A stretch of 64,000 bases of DNA from Vibrio sp. Y2-5. Lineage in GTDB: Bacteria > Pseudomonadota > Gammaproteobacteria > Enterobacterales > Vibrionaceae. Below, piece after piece: positions 36,054 through 45,858 of the stretch. Positions within the stretch are counted from its first letter, which is position 1, and each line of letters begins with the position of its first letter. The notes below the pieces were generated by a model. The model searched no databases. It saw only the letters and a program-made list of their open reading frames with translations, and was not told the DNA's origin. Position numbers and translations under genes: made by a program. The stretch covers positions 372,001-436,000 of the forward strand of contig NZ_JACVEG010000002.1 of assembly GCF_014596725.1 (NCBI RefSeq), written 5' to 3'.

Positions 36054-36635
36054 ATGACTAAAACTTTTTATATGATGCGTCACGGTGAGACGCTGTTTAA
36101 CGTGAGAAGAAAAATCCAAGGCTGGTGTGACTCACCGCTGACCGAAAAGGGTATTCGTCAGGCTGAACTCGCCGCCAAATTTTTTGACAATATTCAACTC
36201 GACCGCCTTTATAGTTCATCTACCGAGCGTGCTAGCGATACCGCTGAAATTGTGACCCGCAACAGAATGCTGTTAACTCGCCTGAAAGGCTTGAAAGAGA
36301 TGAACTTCGGCACTTACGAAGGTGAGAGTGAAGATCTGCATCCAAGTTACGAAGCCCGTGAAACACATTACTTGCAGTTTGGTGGTGAGTCTCGTCAGCA
36401 ATTGAAAGATCGTGTGCTGAAAACCTGTATTGAAATCATGGAGCAAGACGGCAACAACACGGTTCTGGCGGTTTCACATTCAGGTGCATGTAAACACTTT
36501 CTGTCGCTTTGGCACGACTTAGACGAAGTGCTAAAAGGCCCGATCCCGAACTGCTGCGTGCTTAAATATGAGTATGAGAACAAAACCTTTAAGTTGGTTG
36601 AGATATTCGATATAACCCAAAACTTCAAGGAATAG
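36054..36635 (+). CDS. Histidine phosphatase superfamily protein
   Basis: 193 aa. The RHG motif (MMRHGETLFN, residues 7-16) and the second catalytic His in VLAVSHSGACKHF near residue 145 place it with phosphoglycerate-mutase-like phosphatases. Length and the QGWCDSPLTEKG segment suit a small-molecule or phosphoprotein phosphatase and not glycolytic mutase. It lies 32 bp before a GNAT gene and may be co-transcribed with it. Confidence 0.88.
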   Translation: MTKTFYMMRHGETLFNVRRKIQGWCDSPLTEKGIRQAELAAKFFDNIQLDRLYSSSTERASDTAEIVTRNRMLLTRLKGLKEMNFGTYEGESEDLHPSYEARETHYLQFGGESRQQLKDRVLKTCIEIMEQDGNNTVLAVSHSGACKHFLSLWHDLDEVLKGPIPNCCVLKYEYENKTFKLVEIFDITQNFKE

Positions 36636-36667
36636 TATTCAATCAAATATAAGACGGACAATAAGAT

Positions 36668-37126
36668 ATGGACATCATTATAGATAACTTGGAAGGCGGA
36701 GAAGTCATTGGACTGTTGGAAGAACATTTAGCGGATATGTACGCAACTTCTCCTCCTGAGAGCGTGCACGCCCTCGATGTTAATGCGCTGAAATCTCCTG
36801 AGGTCACTTTCTTTAGTGGCTGGCGAGATGGGCAGTTAATGGGCTGTGTGGCAATTAAACAATTGGATGAATCACACGCTGAACTTAAGTCGATGCGCAC
36901 CTCTCGTCATGCAAGAAAATCAGGTGTAGCGACTATGCTGCTGCAACATGCTTTGAACGTTTCAACGGAACGTGGCTATCAACGCGTGAGTTTGGAAACC
37001 GGTTCGGAAGAGTACTTCCTTGCGGCACGAAACTTATATGAGAAGTTTGGTTTTAATTACTGCGATCCGTTTGCGGACTACAAACCAGATCCGAATAGTA
37101 AGTTCATGACAGTTGAGCTCAATTAG
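36668..37126 (+). CDS. GNAT family N-acetyltransferase
   Basis: 152 aa. The acetyl-CoA binding pattern appears as ARKSGVATMLLQHAL (about residues 81-95), and the family ending LYEKFGFNYCDPF is present. Similar short proteins (ElaA/YsnE-like) acetylate small amines or toxins; the substrate is unknown. ATG follows GGACAATAAGAT. Probably in one transcript with the phosphatase gene. Confidence 0.88.
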   Translation: MDIIIDNLEGGEVIGLLEEHLADMYATSPPESVHALDVNALKSPEVTFFSGWRDGQLMGCVAIKQLDESHAELKSMRTSRHARKSGVATMLLQHALNVSTERGYQRVSLETGSEEYFLAARNLYEKFGFNYCDPFADYKPDPNSKFMTVELN

Positions 37127-37392
37127 GCTTTAAAATCAAAAAGGTAAGATGACACGGTCGTTGTCATGGTTGATCCAATGCAGACTGAACGATTTCTCCA
37201 AGAGTAGACGTTATCGAACCAATAAAATAAATCTACACTGATCACGAAATCACCAAAAAGGTGCGGTTGGTCACATTTTTGTGCGTGTTTGTGTGGATAA
37301 CATTAATGTAAATATATTGATATCAATAAGTTAACAGTTGGCACCGCTTATGCAATTCCTTTCTATAGATAGGTATGCAGGAGATCAGTGTC

Positions 37393-38193
37393 ATGGAAAT
37401 GATTGGTAATAACTTTATTCTTGGTTTAGTCGGTGAAGTTTCTTCATTAGTTTCAAAAGGTTCACGCCGTAGTTTGTTAAAGCGTCAGGCTTCAGTCTCC
37501 AAGTTACTGGATATGATTGATTTGGTCAGGCAGCATCGCTCGCTCACCCACCAGTTTCTTTTTAATCATCAACAAGAGGTTGTCGAGAAAATTGCGGCTC
37601 TAGATGAGGAGATGACTAAATCGATAACCAAGTTGGTCAACGATAGTTACGTAGGCAATTCTATCGAAAGAATCGCACTGAGAAACAAGCTATTCCAACT
37701 CATCAGTAGCTACAAAAATCGTTCTATTTCGAACAATCTAGTGGTACATGGCAAAGTGATACGCCAACTGATTTTTCAGGTCGATAGCCAAGTCCTTATC
37801 TCTCTGGATAAAGCGGATAAACTGGAACTTGCGGGTGACTATAACGATCAGTGGCAGGCGGTGATGTCTGGTATTGAAGCGTTAACTCAGTACCGTTTAA
37901 GTATCATGGCAATGAACATGAACTTAAAACCTGCTCTGCTGGTTAAACATGCAAATGTTCTGTATTCCAAACTGGTGAAAGTGAGTGACGTGTACTCGGA
38001 TTACCATCCAGATTTGAATGAGTGTATGGAACAGTTGGAGAGATATTTAACTGAACATAAACATACAGAAGAGTATCAAGCAAAGTTGTTTGACCTGAGT
38101 TCAGAAATTTCAGCTACCTTAGTGGATGTTTATGAAGCAATTATTGAGAAAACCTTCGCCAAAGCTATAAGCGGTGGGTATTTCGCTGAATAA
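37393..38193 (+). CDS. Unknown helical protein, 266 aa
   Basis: No family recognised. The protein is rich in Leu, Lys, Glu and Ser with few aromatic residues, predicted to be mostly helical, with no signal peptide; a weakly hydrophobic N-terminus (MEMIGNNFILGLVGEVSSL) could associate with membranes. ATG at 37393 is chosen because AGGAG lies 10 nt upstream; an in-frame ATG at 37375 is possible. Encoded alone, followed by a strong terminator. Confidence 0.75.
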   Translation: MEMIGNNFILGLVGEVSSLVSKGSRRSLLKRQASVSKLLDMIDLVRQHRSLTHQFLFNHQQEVVEKIAALDEEMTKSITKLVNDSYVGNSIERIALRNKLFQLISSYKNRSISNNLVVHGKVIRQLIFQVDSQVLISLDKADKLELAGDYNDQWQAVMSGIEALTQYRLSIMAMNMNLKPALLVKHANVLYSKLVKVSDVYSDYHPDLNECMEQLERYLTEHKHTEEYQAKLFDLSSEISATLVDVYEAIIEKTFAKAISGGYFAE

Positions 38194-38206
38194 TTAGCAA
38201 GATAAA

Positions 38207-38243
38207 AACGGGAGAGCTTTTGGCTCTCCCGTTCTGTTTTTTT
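38207..38243 (+). terminator. Terminator after the 266-aa unknown gene
   Basis: AACGGGAGAGC (38207-38217) and GCTCTCCCGTT (38223-38233), 5-nt loop, followed by CTGTTTTTTT. Confidence 0.88.
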
Positions 38244-38316
38244 GCGATAGTTAATATTTACGATCACATGCTGTGAAATTGCTATTGGATCATTAACATC
38301 GATGGATCTGAAGCAT

Positions 38317-40293
38317 CTAGGATTTGCATTTCTTCTTCGGTTGGAAATGAAGAATCGCCATTGAATATGGCAGTTGCAGTATTTCTCCTTCGGCATGGCC
38401 TGGCTGAATATGGGACAAATTGGTGTCACAGATAATTTTCCAGTCTTGACCACGATCATTAGGCAGTTTAAACCTTGCCGGAGCATTCGTTTGGTTGATC
38501 AGATACAGCATCTCTTGCTCATCTTCGCCAATCCCCATGTGTAGAGCAACCGCACTGACTCTGTTCCAGTCGTCATGTTCCATCAGTTCACCGTCTACTC
38601 GTCGCCAGAAGATACGGTTAAAGTTACGTTCGTCTCCACTGAAGGCTCGAATAAATGGAACCATATAGGTTTTACGTGCAGCAACCATTTGAGCGAGCCA
38701 CTCTTTGAAGATGCCTTTGCGTTCTGAATCTACCCAATTTATCCAACTGATTTCGTTATCCTGGCAATACGCATTGTTATTGCCCTTCTGAGTATGGGAG
38801 AGCACATCTGCGGTGAGAATATGGGGTATACCAAACGCAAACAACAGACTTGCCATGAAATTACGCTTTTGGCGCTCACGGGTTGCCTGAATCACAAGGT
38901 TATCCGTTTCGCCTTCTTCACCATAGTTATCAGAGCGGTTGTCACCGTGGCCATCGCGGTTCTGTTCACCGTTAGCTTCATTGTGTTTGTGCTTGTATGA
39001 CACTAAATCCTGAAGCGTATAGCCATCGTGATAAGTAATGTAGTTGACGGTCAGCTTATACGGCCAGTTAGCGGCACTGTAGAGATCCCGTGAGCCCATT
39101 AGGCGAGTTGCAAACTCTTTCAGATATCCTTGGTCTCCACGCCAGAAGCTACGGGTAATGTCGCGCAGTTTGTCGTTGGTTTCGTTCCAGCCAAAAGGAA
39201 AATTGCCCACTTGGTAGCCGTTAGGACCAATATCCCAAGGTTCGGCAATCAACTTCACTTCTCGGAGAATAGGATCTTGAGCTACCGCTTTGAAGAACGC
39301 AGCATCTCTACTGAAATCATCGCCTCTACGACCTAGTGTAGCCGCTAAATCAAAACGAAAACCATCGACTTTGTACTCGCTTACCCAATAACGAAGAGTA
39401 TCCATTACAAGGTTTAACGAAGGCTGATAAGAGAGGTCAACGGTGTTGCCACATCCAGTGAAATTGGCGTAGTGAGGTCCGTGTCTCAGGTAATAATTGG
39501 GGTCTAGCGCTTTGAGATTGAATATTGGACCATCTTGTCCACCTTCCGCAGTGTGGTTGTACACCACATCGAGAATGACTTGGATACCTTGCCTATGCAG
39601 TTCACGTACGACGGTTTTGAATTCGGTTACCGCGTCTTTAACGGCGTAACGAGGGTCAGGAGCCATAAACACATAAGGGTTGTAACCCCAATAGTTCACT
39701 TTCCCCATATGCAACAAATGAGGCTCGTGCATGCATGCTGCTATCGGAAGCAGTTGCAAGGTATTGATGTGTTGCTCACGATAAAACTTCAACATAGGCT
39801 CACTGATTAAGCCTAAATAGGTTCCACGAACTGTTCTATCCACATTCGGGTGAAGTTGTGTTAGTCCTTTAACATGCGTTTCAAACAGCACCATTTCATC
39901 GCGTGTAATCTTTGGTTGCTGCGAATCCTGCCAGTCGAACTCATCGCTAATGACGATACATTTCGCTAACTCAAAACTGTCTTCTTCAGAAAATGGAGGC
40001 GTATAAGTAAGCGGAGCATCTAACGCTTTGGCATAGGGATCGGATATGTACAATAAACTGTTGTCGTCTTCATGCGAGATAAATCCATACCGTTGTCCCG
40101 CTTTAATGCCCGCCATGTAGGTGTGTTTTATTCCAGCATATTCACCTTCTAAAGGGTGTGTTTCGTAACTGCCATCAGAATTGAACAAAGCAAGCACCAA
40201 ATCATCGTTGGCAGGCGCATAGATCGAAAAGTTGCATCCATTTGGGTCAAGAGTTGCACCTAAAGGATACGGACGAGAAGCAGTAGTAGTCAT
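38317..40293 (-). CDS. glgX: Glycogen/maltodextrin debranching enzyme (isoamylase type, GlgX-like)
   Basis: 658 aa, GH13 isoamylase subfamily. An N-terminal CBM48-like domain (about residues 1-110) precedes the (beta/alpha)8 barrel. The nucleophile Asp is in VDGFRFDLAATLGR, the acid Glu in LIAEPWDIG, and the conserved VYNHTAEG and YHDGYTLQDL motifs are present. It cleaves alpha-1,6 branches in glycogen limit dextrin. Divergent from lamB, with MalT-box-like repeats in the shared spacer, so it may belong to the maltodextrin regulon. The start is the ATG at 40293. Confidence 0.9.
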   Translation of the reverse strand: MTTTASRPYPLGATLDPNGCNFSIYAPANDDLVLALFNSDGSYETHPLEGEYAGIKHTYMAGIKAGQRYGFISHEDDNSLLYISDPYAKALDAPLTYTPPFSEEDSFELAKCIVISDEFDWQDSQQPKITRDEMVLFETHVKGLTQLHPNVDRTVRGTYLGLISEPMLKFYREQHINTLQLLPIAACMHEPHLLHMGKVNYWGYNPYVFMAPDPRYAVKDAVTEFKTVVRELHRQGIQVILDVVYNHTAEGGQDGPIFNLKALDPNYYLRHGPHYANFTGCGNTVDLSYQPSLNLVMDTLRYWVSEYKVDGFRFDLAATLGRRGDDFSRDAAFFKAVAQDPILREVKLIAEPWDIGPNGYQVGNFPFGWNETNDKLRDITRSFWRGDQGYLKEFATRLMGSRDLYSAANWPYKLTVNYITYHDGYTLQDLVSYKHKHNEANGEQNRDGHGDNRSDNYGEEGETDNLVIQATRERQKRNFMASLLFAFGIPHILTADVLSHTQKGNNNAYCQDNEISWINWVDSERKGIFKEWLAQMVAARKTYMVPFIRAFSGDERNFNRIFWRRVDGELMEHDDWNRVSAVALHMGIGEDEQEMLYLINQTNAPARFKLPNDRGQDWKIICDTNLSHIQPGHAEGEILQLPYSMAILHFQPKKKCKS

Positions 40294-40533
40294 CGAAGTT
40301 ACGTTCTTATAGTTAGAGTTAAGTTACCCACTTAATTAAGTAAAAAGCTTTGTGACTATTAGGTCAAGCGCCGCTTAATAAAATATATTTTGTAATTTCA
40401 TTACATTTTTATGAACAATTTATCGCCAAATAGTGATCTAATGCATTTTGTATTCCAAAAACCTGTAAGATTTCGATCACTGCTCCCCCTAAATTGCGTG
40501 ATCAAAGTTTTAAAAACACCATACCTTAAAAAA

Positions 40534-40587
40534 ACTCCACCCTAATCATCCCCCTCAAATTAATTGGGGGTGGAGGAAGTCATCCCT
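40534..40587. promoter_or_regulatory. Cluster of MalT-box-like sites between glgX and lamB
   Basis: Against GGGGAKGAGG: minus-strand 40534-40543 (7/10), minus-strand 40544-40553 (8/10, core GGATGA intact), plus-strand 40567-40576 GGGGTGGAGG (9/10), minus-strand 40578-40587 (7/10, core GGATGA intact). Mixed orientation and close spacing are as in known MalT-dependent promoters. CRP-like half sites (TTCGATCAC near 40470) lie further upstream. They should activate lamB and may act on glgX. Confidence 0.65.
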
Positions 40588-40735
40588 ATACGACTTGATT
40601 AACCTGAATAGCGTTGAAACAACTGGGGACTTGTCCCGTCTTACCTCTTTTTATTTTGGCCGGATTTCTGCCTTTTCGGCTCCAAGTAGAAAGAGAACTA
40701 AGGAACTAAAAATAAAATCCTATTTGGAGTTAAAA

Positions 40736-42070
40736 ATGAAAAAAGTAAGTGTAATTGCTGCCGCAGTGGCAACAGCTCTTTTCGCTGGCCAAGCTCTAGC
40801 TGAAAACGAAGTAGCACTAGATGTAACTTCTGGTGAAGGTGCAATGAACGTAGAGGTTAAAAACCCAACAGAAGTTATTGCAGATGGTTGGGAAGTTCAC
40901 GGTTACGCTTCTATGAACTTTCGTATGGTTGATGGTGAAACTGTAGACACTGAGTTTGGTAAGCCAGACTACAAAACTGCAGGTACTCACGGTAAGAGCA
41001 CCAACCAAGTAGAATTCTCAATCAAGAAGCATACTGAACACCAAAATGGCGTTTGGTCTAACTTCAACGTACGCTCTGAGTACGGCAACGGTAACTCTTA
41101 TGCTTACACCTCTTCCGGTAGTCAAAAACAAAACGACGAAGCACAATTTGAAGTTAAAGAGACGTTTGTTGAAATCGGTGGTTTTGACTTCCTAGGTCAA
41201 GATACGTCTATCTGGGGTGGTCAACGCTTCCTAAACCGTGCTGCAGGCCTACTCTCTGGTGAGTTTTGGAAACAATCTTCAGGTGTTGGTGCTGGTGTTC
41301 AATCTAAACTAGCGGGTAACACTGCGGGTTTCGCAATCGTTGTAGCAGACCCAGACGCGGGCAATGCGACTCATGACGCAGAACGCACAACACTGACTTC
41401 TTATGACTTCTACTACTACGGCGTAGATGCAGGTATCGGTAGCCTAGACTTTGACTTCAAATACATGGAGCAAGCGAATAAGGATAGCAACGCAGAAGAT
41501 GGTTTCGGTGCTGCAATTACCTTGAACTCTAGCTACTATGGCCTAGATGGTTGGACTCAAACTGCTATCGCATACGGTAAAGGTGTTGCCCAAAACCGTG
41601 GTGTGAACTTCGGTGGCTGGTCTGGTGGTGACGAGAACCAAGAATCTATTTTCTTCACTTCTTATGGTGTACTTAACATCTCTGAAAATTGGCAAATGGG
41701 TTCTGAAATGACGTACTTCGCTGCGTTAGATGAACTATTTACTGCGAAAGACCTAAAACGTTATATTGTTGCTGTTCGTCCTTCTTACAAAGTGAACGAC
41801 AACCTACGTCTAGAAATGACAGGTTCTTACGCACATGAAGAAGGTGCTGACGGTTACTGGGGTCGTACTGGCGATGCAGTAGAAAGCGATATTCTAAACC
41901 TAGAAGTTGCAGCTGCGTTTACAGTGAATGCTGACTACTTTGGTCGTCCACAAATTAAGCCTTACGTAAGCTACATTTCTGCTGATGATGAAGCGAGTGC
42001 TTCACAAATCGGTATCAAAGATGGTAAGAGTGAAACTGTTATCGGTGTTCACACTGAAATCTGGTTCTAA
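40736..42070 (+). CDS. lamB: Maltoporin
   Basis: 444 aa. Signal peptide of 22 residues ending GQALA, then an acidic N-terminal segment and an 18-strand-type beta-barrel with many alternating aromatic residues, ending in WF. It contains LamB features such as WGGQRFLNRAAGLLSGEFWKQSSG and SxNFRMVDG. It lets maltose and maltodextrins cross the outer membrane. ATG at 40736 has TTGGAG about 6 nt upstream; the frame extends upstream without a ribosome site. Followed by a terminator and then malM. Confidence 0.92.
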   Translation: MKKVSVIAAAVATALFAGQALAENEVALDVTSGEGAMNVEVKNPTEVIADGWEVHGYASMNFRMVDGETVDTEFGKPDYKTAGTHGKSTNQVEFSIKKHTEHQNGVWSNFNVRSEYGNGNSYAYTSSGSQKQNDEAQFEVKETFVEIGGFDFLGQDTSIWGGQRFLNRAAGLLSGEFWKQSSGVGAGVQSKLAGNTAGFAIVVADPDAGNATHDAERTTLTSYDFYYYGVDAGIGSLDFDFKYMEQANKDSNAEDGFGAAITLNSSYYGLDGWTQTAIAYGKGVAQNRGVNFGGWSGGDENQESIFFTSYGVLNISENWQMGSEMTYFAALDELFTAKDLKRYIVAVRPSYKVNDNLRLEMTGSYAHEEGADGYWGRTGDAVESDILNLEVAAAFTVNADYFGRPQIKPYVSYISADDEASASQIGIKDGKSETVIGVHTEIWF

Positions 42071-42086
42071 CCTGATACCATTAGCG

Positions 42087-42110
42087 AAGGCAGCCTAGGC
42101 TGCCTTTTTG
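42087..42110 (+). terminator. Terminator/attenuator between lamB and malM
   Basis: AAGGCAGCC TA GGCTGCCTT (42087-42106), a perfect palindrome, followed by TTTG. It likely gives high lamB and lower malM levels from one promoter. Confidence 0.8.
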
Positions 42111-42134
42111 CGCAATCACTAGAGAGATAAAATA

Positions 42135-42977
42135 ATGACAAGAACAAAAACCTTACTTGCTGTTTCCTTAGGTGCTCTACTTACTGGTTGTGCGACTCAG
42201 TCCCAGACTCAATTGCACATCGATCCCCCGACGAATACTGAAATTTGCTGTTCAAGCTATGCGCAGTTCCCTTTTGCACAGCTTGGTGACAACGAGAACA
42301 TTAAATTTGATATCGATCTGGCTTCTCCTGTGGGTAGTTTCCCATCTGGAAACAGTCATTTTGCAGCTTTTCGCTTTAGTGACCGCTCGCAAGAGATCTT
42401 GCTGACGCTGTCTAGCCAGTTTGTGAATGATTCAGTATTTGCTCCAGAAGTCATATTGCTGAACGAAGCATTTCAACCTGTAGCTCAATATTCATTAGAA
42501 GAATTCCAGACTAAAGCGGCAGATGCTTTTAGTCGTACTCAATACGTTACTCGCTTTAGAGCTGATGCGGTGAAAACGCCATACATGATCGTTTACACCT
42601 CTGCTGAGACTTTAGGGCAACGAATTACCGTTGACCATCCAGCAAAGGTCAGAGCTAAAGAATTCGGCGAAGCTATGCCAATGGTTGTGGACCCAACCTA
42701 CACTTATCAACTTGGTGGAACACTAGGGCTAGAGGTGGAAACACTGAAACTTCGTCCTTTTAAAGCGAACTCAAAAACGGCGGTAGCTGAACCAGTAAAA
42801 GCGAAAGCTGCTGTGATTGAAGCTCAGCCAGAGACAAAAACGTTCTACCTCAACGCAATTCAAAAGGCGGTGGCGGACAATGACATTAATAAAGCTCTAA
42901 GCCTACTTGATGAAGCCAAAGCTCTGGGTATTGAAGATGCTCAGGAAGTGTTTGTGAAAGCGGTGAATGCCAAATAA
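42135..42977 (+). CDS. malM: Maltose operon periplasmic lipoprotein MalM
   Basis: 280 aa. Lipoprotein signal MTRTKTLLAVSLGALLTGC with the acylated Cys at residue 19. The MalM family domain spans about residues 40-270. In E. coli it sits downstream of lamB as here; its precise role in maltose use is unclear, and it may interact with maltoporin. Distal part carries an Ala/Lys-rich linker near 215-235. ATG follows AGAGAGATAAAAT. Confidence 0.9.
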   Translation: MTRTKTLLAVSLGALLTGCATQSQTQLHIDPPTNTEICCSSYAQFPFAQLGDNENIKFDIDLASPVGSFPSGNSHFAAFRFSDRSQEILLTLSSQFVNDSVFAPEVILLNEAFQPVAQYSLEEFQTKAADAFSRTQYVTRFRADAVKTPYMIVYTSAETLGQRITVDHPAKVRAKEFGEAMPMVVDPTYTYQLGGTLGLEVETLKLRPFKANSKTAVAEPVKAKAAVIEAQPETKTFYLNAIQKAVADNDINKALSLLDEAKALGIEDAQEVFVKAVNAK

Positions 42978-43002
42978 TTCAATATATGGATTCGATTTGA
43001 AA

Positions 43003-43035
43003 ACAAAGGAGCAGTGATGCTCCTTTGTCTGTTTT
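43003..43035. terminator. Terminator after malM
   Basis: ACAAAGGAGCA (43003-43013) and TGCTCCTTTGT (43018-43028), perfect 11-bp stem, then CTGTTTT. It lies between convergent malM and the alpha-glucosidase gene. Confidence 0.86.
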
Positions 43036-43052
43036 ATCCCTGCAGTTTTATT

Positions 43053-44690
43053 CTATCGTTGCAGTTTGACGGCAAACGACTCAAACGGAAGCAGTGTTAG
43101 TTCACCATTGAGGTTATCTCTTGACGGGTAGTTAGCAATCAGGTGTTCAACGCTGTCTAGCCCGGCAACTTCTGATAGTGAGAGGGTTTGAGGCTCGTTA
43201 CTGAAGTTATTTACCACCAGAATTCTATCGTCTTCATCTTCACGTAAATAGGCAAACACGGCCTCATGAGATTCGCATACAGGCGTGAAGTGACCATAGA
43301 CAATCACAGGCATGGTTTTTCGTAGTTGAATCAACTTTTGGTAGTGATAGAAAATGGAGTCGCTGTCTGCGAGTGCTTGTTCAACATTGATGTCCACATA
43401 GTTTGGGTTCACTTTGAGCCAAGGCTTAACCGTGCTGAACCCTGCATATTCTTGATCATTCCACTGCATCGGAGTGCGGGCATTGTCGCGGCTGTTTTCA
43501 TGCAGCGCCGTCATCATCTCTTCATGGGATACACCCGCTTCAGTACGAACTTTGTAGAAGTTCAGAGTCTCAATATCTTGGTACTCATCCAGTGAATGGA
43601 ACTCTACATTGGTCATACCCAGTTCTTCGCCCTGATAGATGTAAGGCGTTCCTTTTAAGAAATGCAGGGCTGTTGCCAGCATTTTGGCAGATTCAACCCG
43701 ATACTCGCCATCATCGCCGTATTTGGAAACGACGCGGGGCAAATCGTGATTGTTCCAAAACAGTGAGTTCCAGCCTTGGTTTTCTAGTTCGACTTGCCAC
43801 TTGGTTAAAACCTGTTTGAACTCGCTGAGTTTTAACGGAATCGGCTGCCATTTGTCGCCATCTTTCCAGGTCAACGTGATGTGTTCAAACTGAAACACCA
43901 TCGATAACTCATTGCGTTCTGGCGCGCTGTAGAGTTTTGCTATTTCCGGAGTTGCCCCCCAAGTTTCACCTACGGTGAGAAGATCTTTATCGCCAAAAGT
44001 TGCTCGATTCATTTGTTGTAATAGGGAGTGCAAACGTGGGCCATTGCCCGTGATTTTTTTGTCGATCTCTTTGCCGATAAGGTCAATAACATCAAGACGG
44101 AAACCACCAATACCTTGTTCTATCCACCAGTTCATCATGTCGTGAACCGCTTGCTGAACTTTAGGATTTTCCCAGTTTAGGTCTGGCTGGCGTTTAGAAA
44201 ATAGATGGAAGTAATATTGCTCTGTAGTGGCGTCCCACTCCCACGCACCACCACCAAAAATGGAACCCAAATCGTTTGGCGGCGAACCATCAGCATTGGC
44301 ATCGCGCCATATATAGAAATCACGATATGGGCTGCTTTTTGATGATTTCGCTGAAATAAACCAAGGATGTTCATCTGAGGTGTGGTTGACGACCAAATCC
44401 ATGACTACTTTGATATTTCGCTTGTTTGCTTCATCAAGTAGACATTTCATATCTTCCATAGTACCGAACTCAGCAGCGATAGCCTGATAGTCTGAAATGT
44501 CATACCCGTTGTCATCCATAGGTGACTGATAAACGGGCGATAGCCAGAGCACGTTAACACCTAATTTTTTAAGATAATCGAGTTTGCTGATGATGCCCGG
44601 CAGGTCGCCAATACCATCGTGGTTAGAGTCGCAAAAGCTGCGAGGATAAATCTGATAAACAACGGCATCATGCCACCACTGTTTTTGCAT
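43053..44690 (-). CDS. Alpha-glucosidase / oligo-1,6-glucosidase (GH13)
   Basis: 545 aa. GH13 motifs: YQIYPRSF at the start, DLVVNHTSDEHPWF, nucleophile Asp in GGFRLDVIDLI, acid Glu in LTVGETWG and the third Asp in FWNNHDLPR. No signal peptide, so it acts in the cytoplasm on imported isomalto- or maltodextrins (or on trehalose-like substrates). ATG at 44690 has GGGAGAAA at 6-10 nt; an in-frame TTG lies 15 nt upstream. Divergent from a LysR-type gene, its likely regulator. Confidence 0.9.
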   Translation of the reverse strand: MQKQWWHDAVVYQIYPRSFCDSNHDGIGDLPGIISKLDYLKKLGVNVLWLSPVYQSPMDDNGYDISDYQAIAAEFGTMEDMKCLLDEANKRNIKVVMDLVVNHTSDEHPWFISAKSSKSSPYRDFYIWRDANADGSPPNDLGSIFGGGAWEWDATTEQYYFHLFSKRQPDLNWENPKVQQAVHDMMNWWIEQGIGGFRLDVIDLIGKEIDKKITGNGPRLHSLLQQMNRATFGDKDLLTVGETWGATPEIAKLYSAPERNELSMVFQFEHITLTWKDGDKWQPIPLKLSEFKQVLTKWQVELENQGWNSLFWNNHDLPRVVSKYGDDGEYRVESAKMLATALHFLKGTPYIYQGEELGMTNVEFHSLDEYQDIETLNFYKVRTEAGVSHEEMMTALHENSRDNARTPMQWNDQEYAGFSTVKPWLKVNPNYVDINVEQALADSDSIFYHYQKLIQLRKTMPVIVYGHFTPVCESHEAVFAYLREDEDDRILVVNNFSNEPQTLSLSEVAGLDSVEHLIANYPSRDNLNGELTLLPFESFAVKLQR

Positions 44691-44888
44691 ATTACTTTCT
44701 CCCAAATTCCAACAAGACTCTAAGCAATATAGTGAGATAGAGGGAAAAAGAACAATTGATTAGATTTACTATGATATAGAATTTGGCTATATCATGTTGA
44801 GTTGATACTGGTTTGCGGTTTTAATGGTCTTCAACAGTGAAAAATCCATTTCCCAAAGTGTGATATCAATAATTATTGGTGGTTGGCT

Positions 44889-45791
44889 ATGCATAAAAAC
44901 TATCGTTATTTCCTGATGGTTGCTCATTTAGGCAGTATCAAACAGGCTGCGGAGCAACTGCATATTAGTCAGCCTTCATTGACTTCTGCGATGCAAAAGT
45001 TAGAAAGTGATATTGGTGTTTCTTTGTTTCATCGCCGTTCAAAAGGGATGGATCTGACGGAATATGGCAAAATGCTTAAAGAGCATGTTCAGCAGCAGCA
45101 GGAAGAGCATAATCAGTTATTGCATCGACTGCATGACATGCATCAGCGAGAAGCCGGTAAGTTGAAGCTGGGCACAGGTGATACATGGTGGGAGTTGTTT
45201 GTTCGAGATGCTGTTAACCAGCAACTAAAGCAAGCGCCAAAATCCTCTATAGAACTCGAATTCGGCAATAATTTGTCTCTCATGCACCATTTAGTGCAAG
45301 GGGAAATCGACCTGTTTGTTGGACATGAAATTCATCATTTGCATGAAAGGTGTCGGGTACAGTTTGTCCCTTTGCTGCAAGATCACGAAGCCGTTTATGT
45401 ACGAGGCGATCATCCGCTTCTTGAACGTAAAGTACAGTCATTATCAGAGGTTGACGCGCAGTATCCTCTCATTCGTGTCACGCCGGATCATGCACGACAC
45501 AGCGTAGTGCTTGCGGATCATATGAAATCACAGATGGGCATATCGTCACAAAGGGATGTTGGGCGCACGACTTACAACGTGGATTCATTTTCAGCCAGCC
45601 TGGATATATTGTGCAGCAGTGATGCCATTATGCCTTACAGCAGTGAGCTGTCACAGTGGATGACACTGAAAGGGTTTGAGACTCTTTTCATTGATGAAGA
45701 CAAGCTCGGTAACGTTGGTATCTACCACAAATTAGGTTGTGATGATGAAAAGGTGTTATCCATGATAGAAAGGATTCGGGAAAGAGTTTGA
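44889..45791 (+). CDS. LysR-family transcriptional regulator
   Basis: 300 aa. N-terminal helix-turn-helix (about residues 1-60, GSIKQAAEQLHISQPSLTSAMQKLE) and a substrate-binding-like domain (about 90-295). It is transcribed divergently from the alpha-glucosidase gene across about 200 bp, the common arrangement for LysR regulators and their targets. The inducer cannot be told from sequence. ATG at 44889 is preferred over an in-frame TTG two codons earlier. Confidence 0.9.
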   Translation: MHKNYRYFLMVAHLGSIKQAAEQLHISQPSLTSAMQKLESDIGVSLFHRRSKGMDLTEYGKMLKEHVQQQQEEHNQLLHRLHDMHQREAGKLKLGTGDTWWELFVRDAVNQQLKQAPKSSIELEFGNNLSLMHHLVQGEIDLFVGHEIHHLHERCRVQFVPLLQDHEAVYVRGDHPLLERKVQSLSEVDAQYPLIRVTPDHARHSVVLADHMKSQMGISSQRDVGRTTYNVDSFSASLDILCSSDAIMPYSSELSQWMTLKGFETLFIDEDKLGNVGIYHKLGCDDEKVLSMIERIRERV

Positions 45792-45810
45792 TAGGGTATC
45801 TGATATAGAA

Positions 45811-45835
45811 AAAGGAGCGAAATCGCTCCTTTGTT
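45811..45835. terminator. Bidirectional terminator after the LysR-type gene
   Basis: AAAGGAGCGA (45811-45820), AA, TCGCTCCTTT (45823-45832), a tight perfect stem with A/T flanks between convergent genes. Confidence 0.85.
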
Positions 45836-45858
45836 CGTTGTAGGCGTTACCAGACTTG

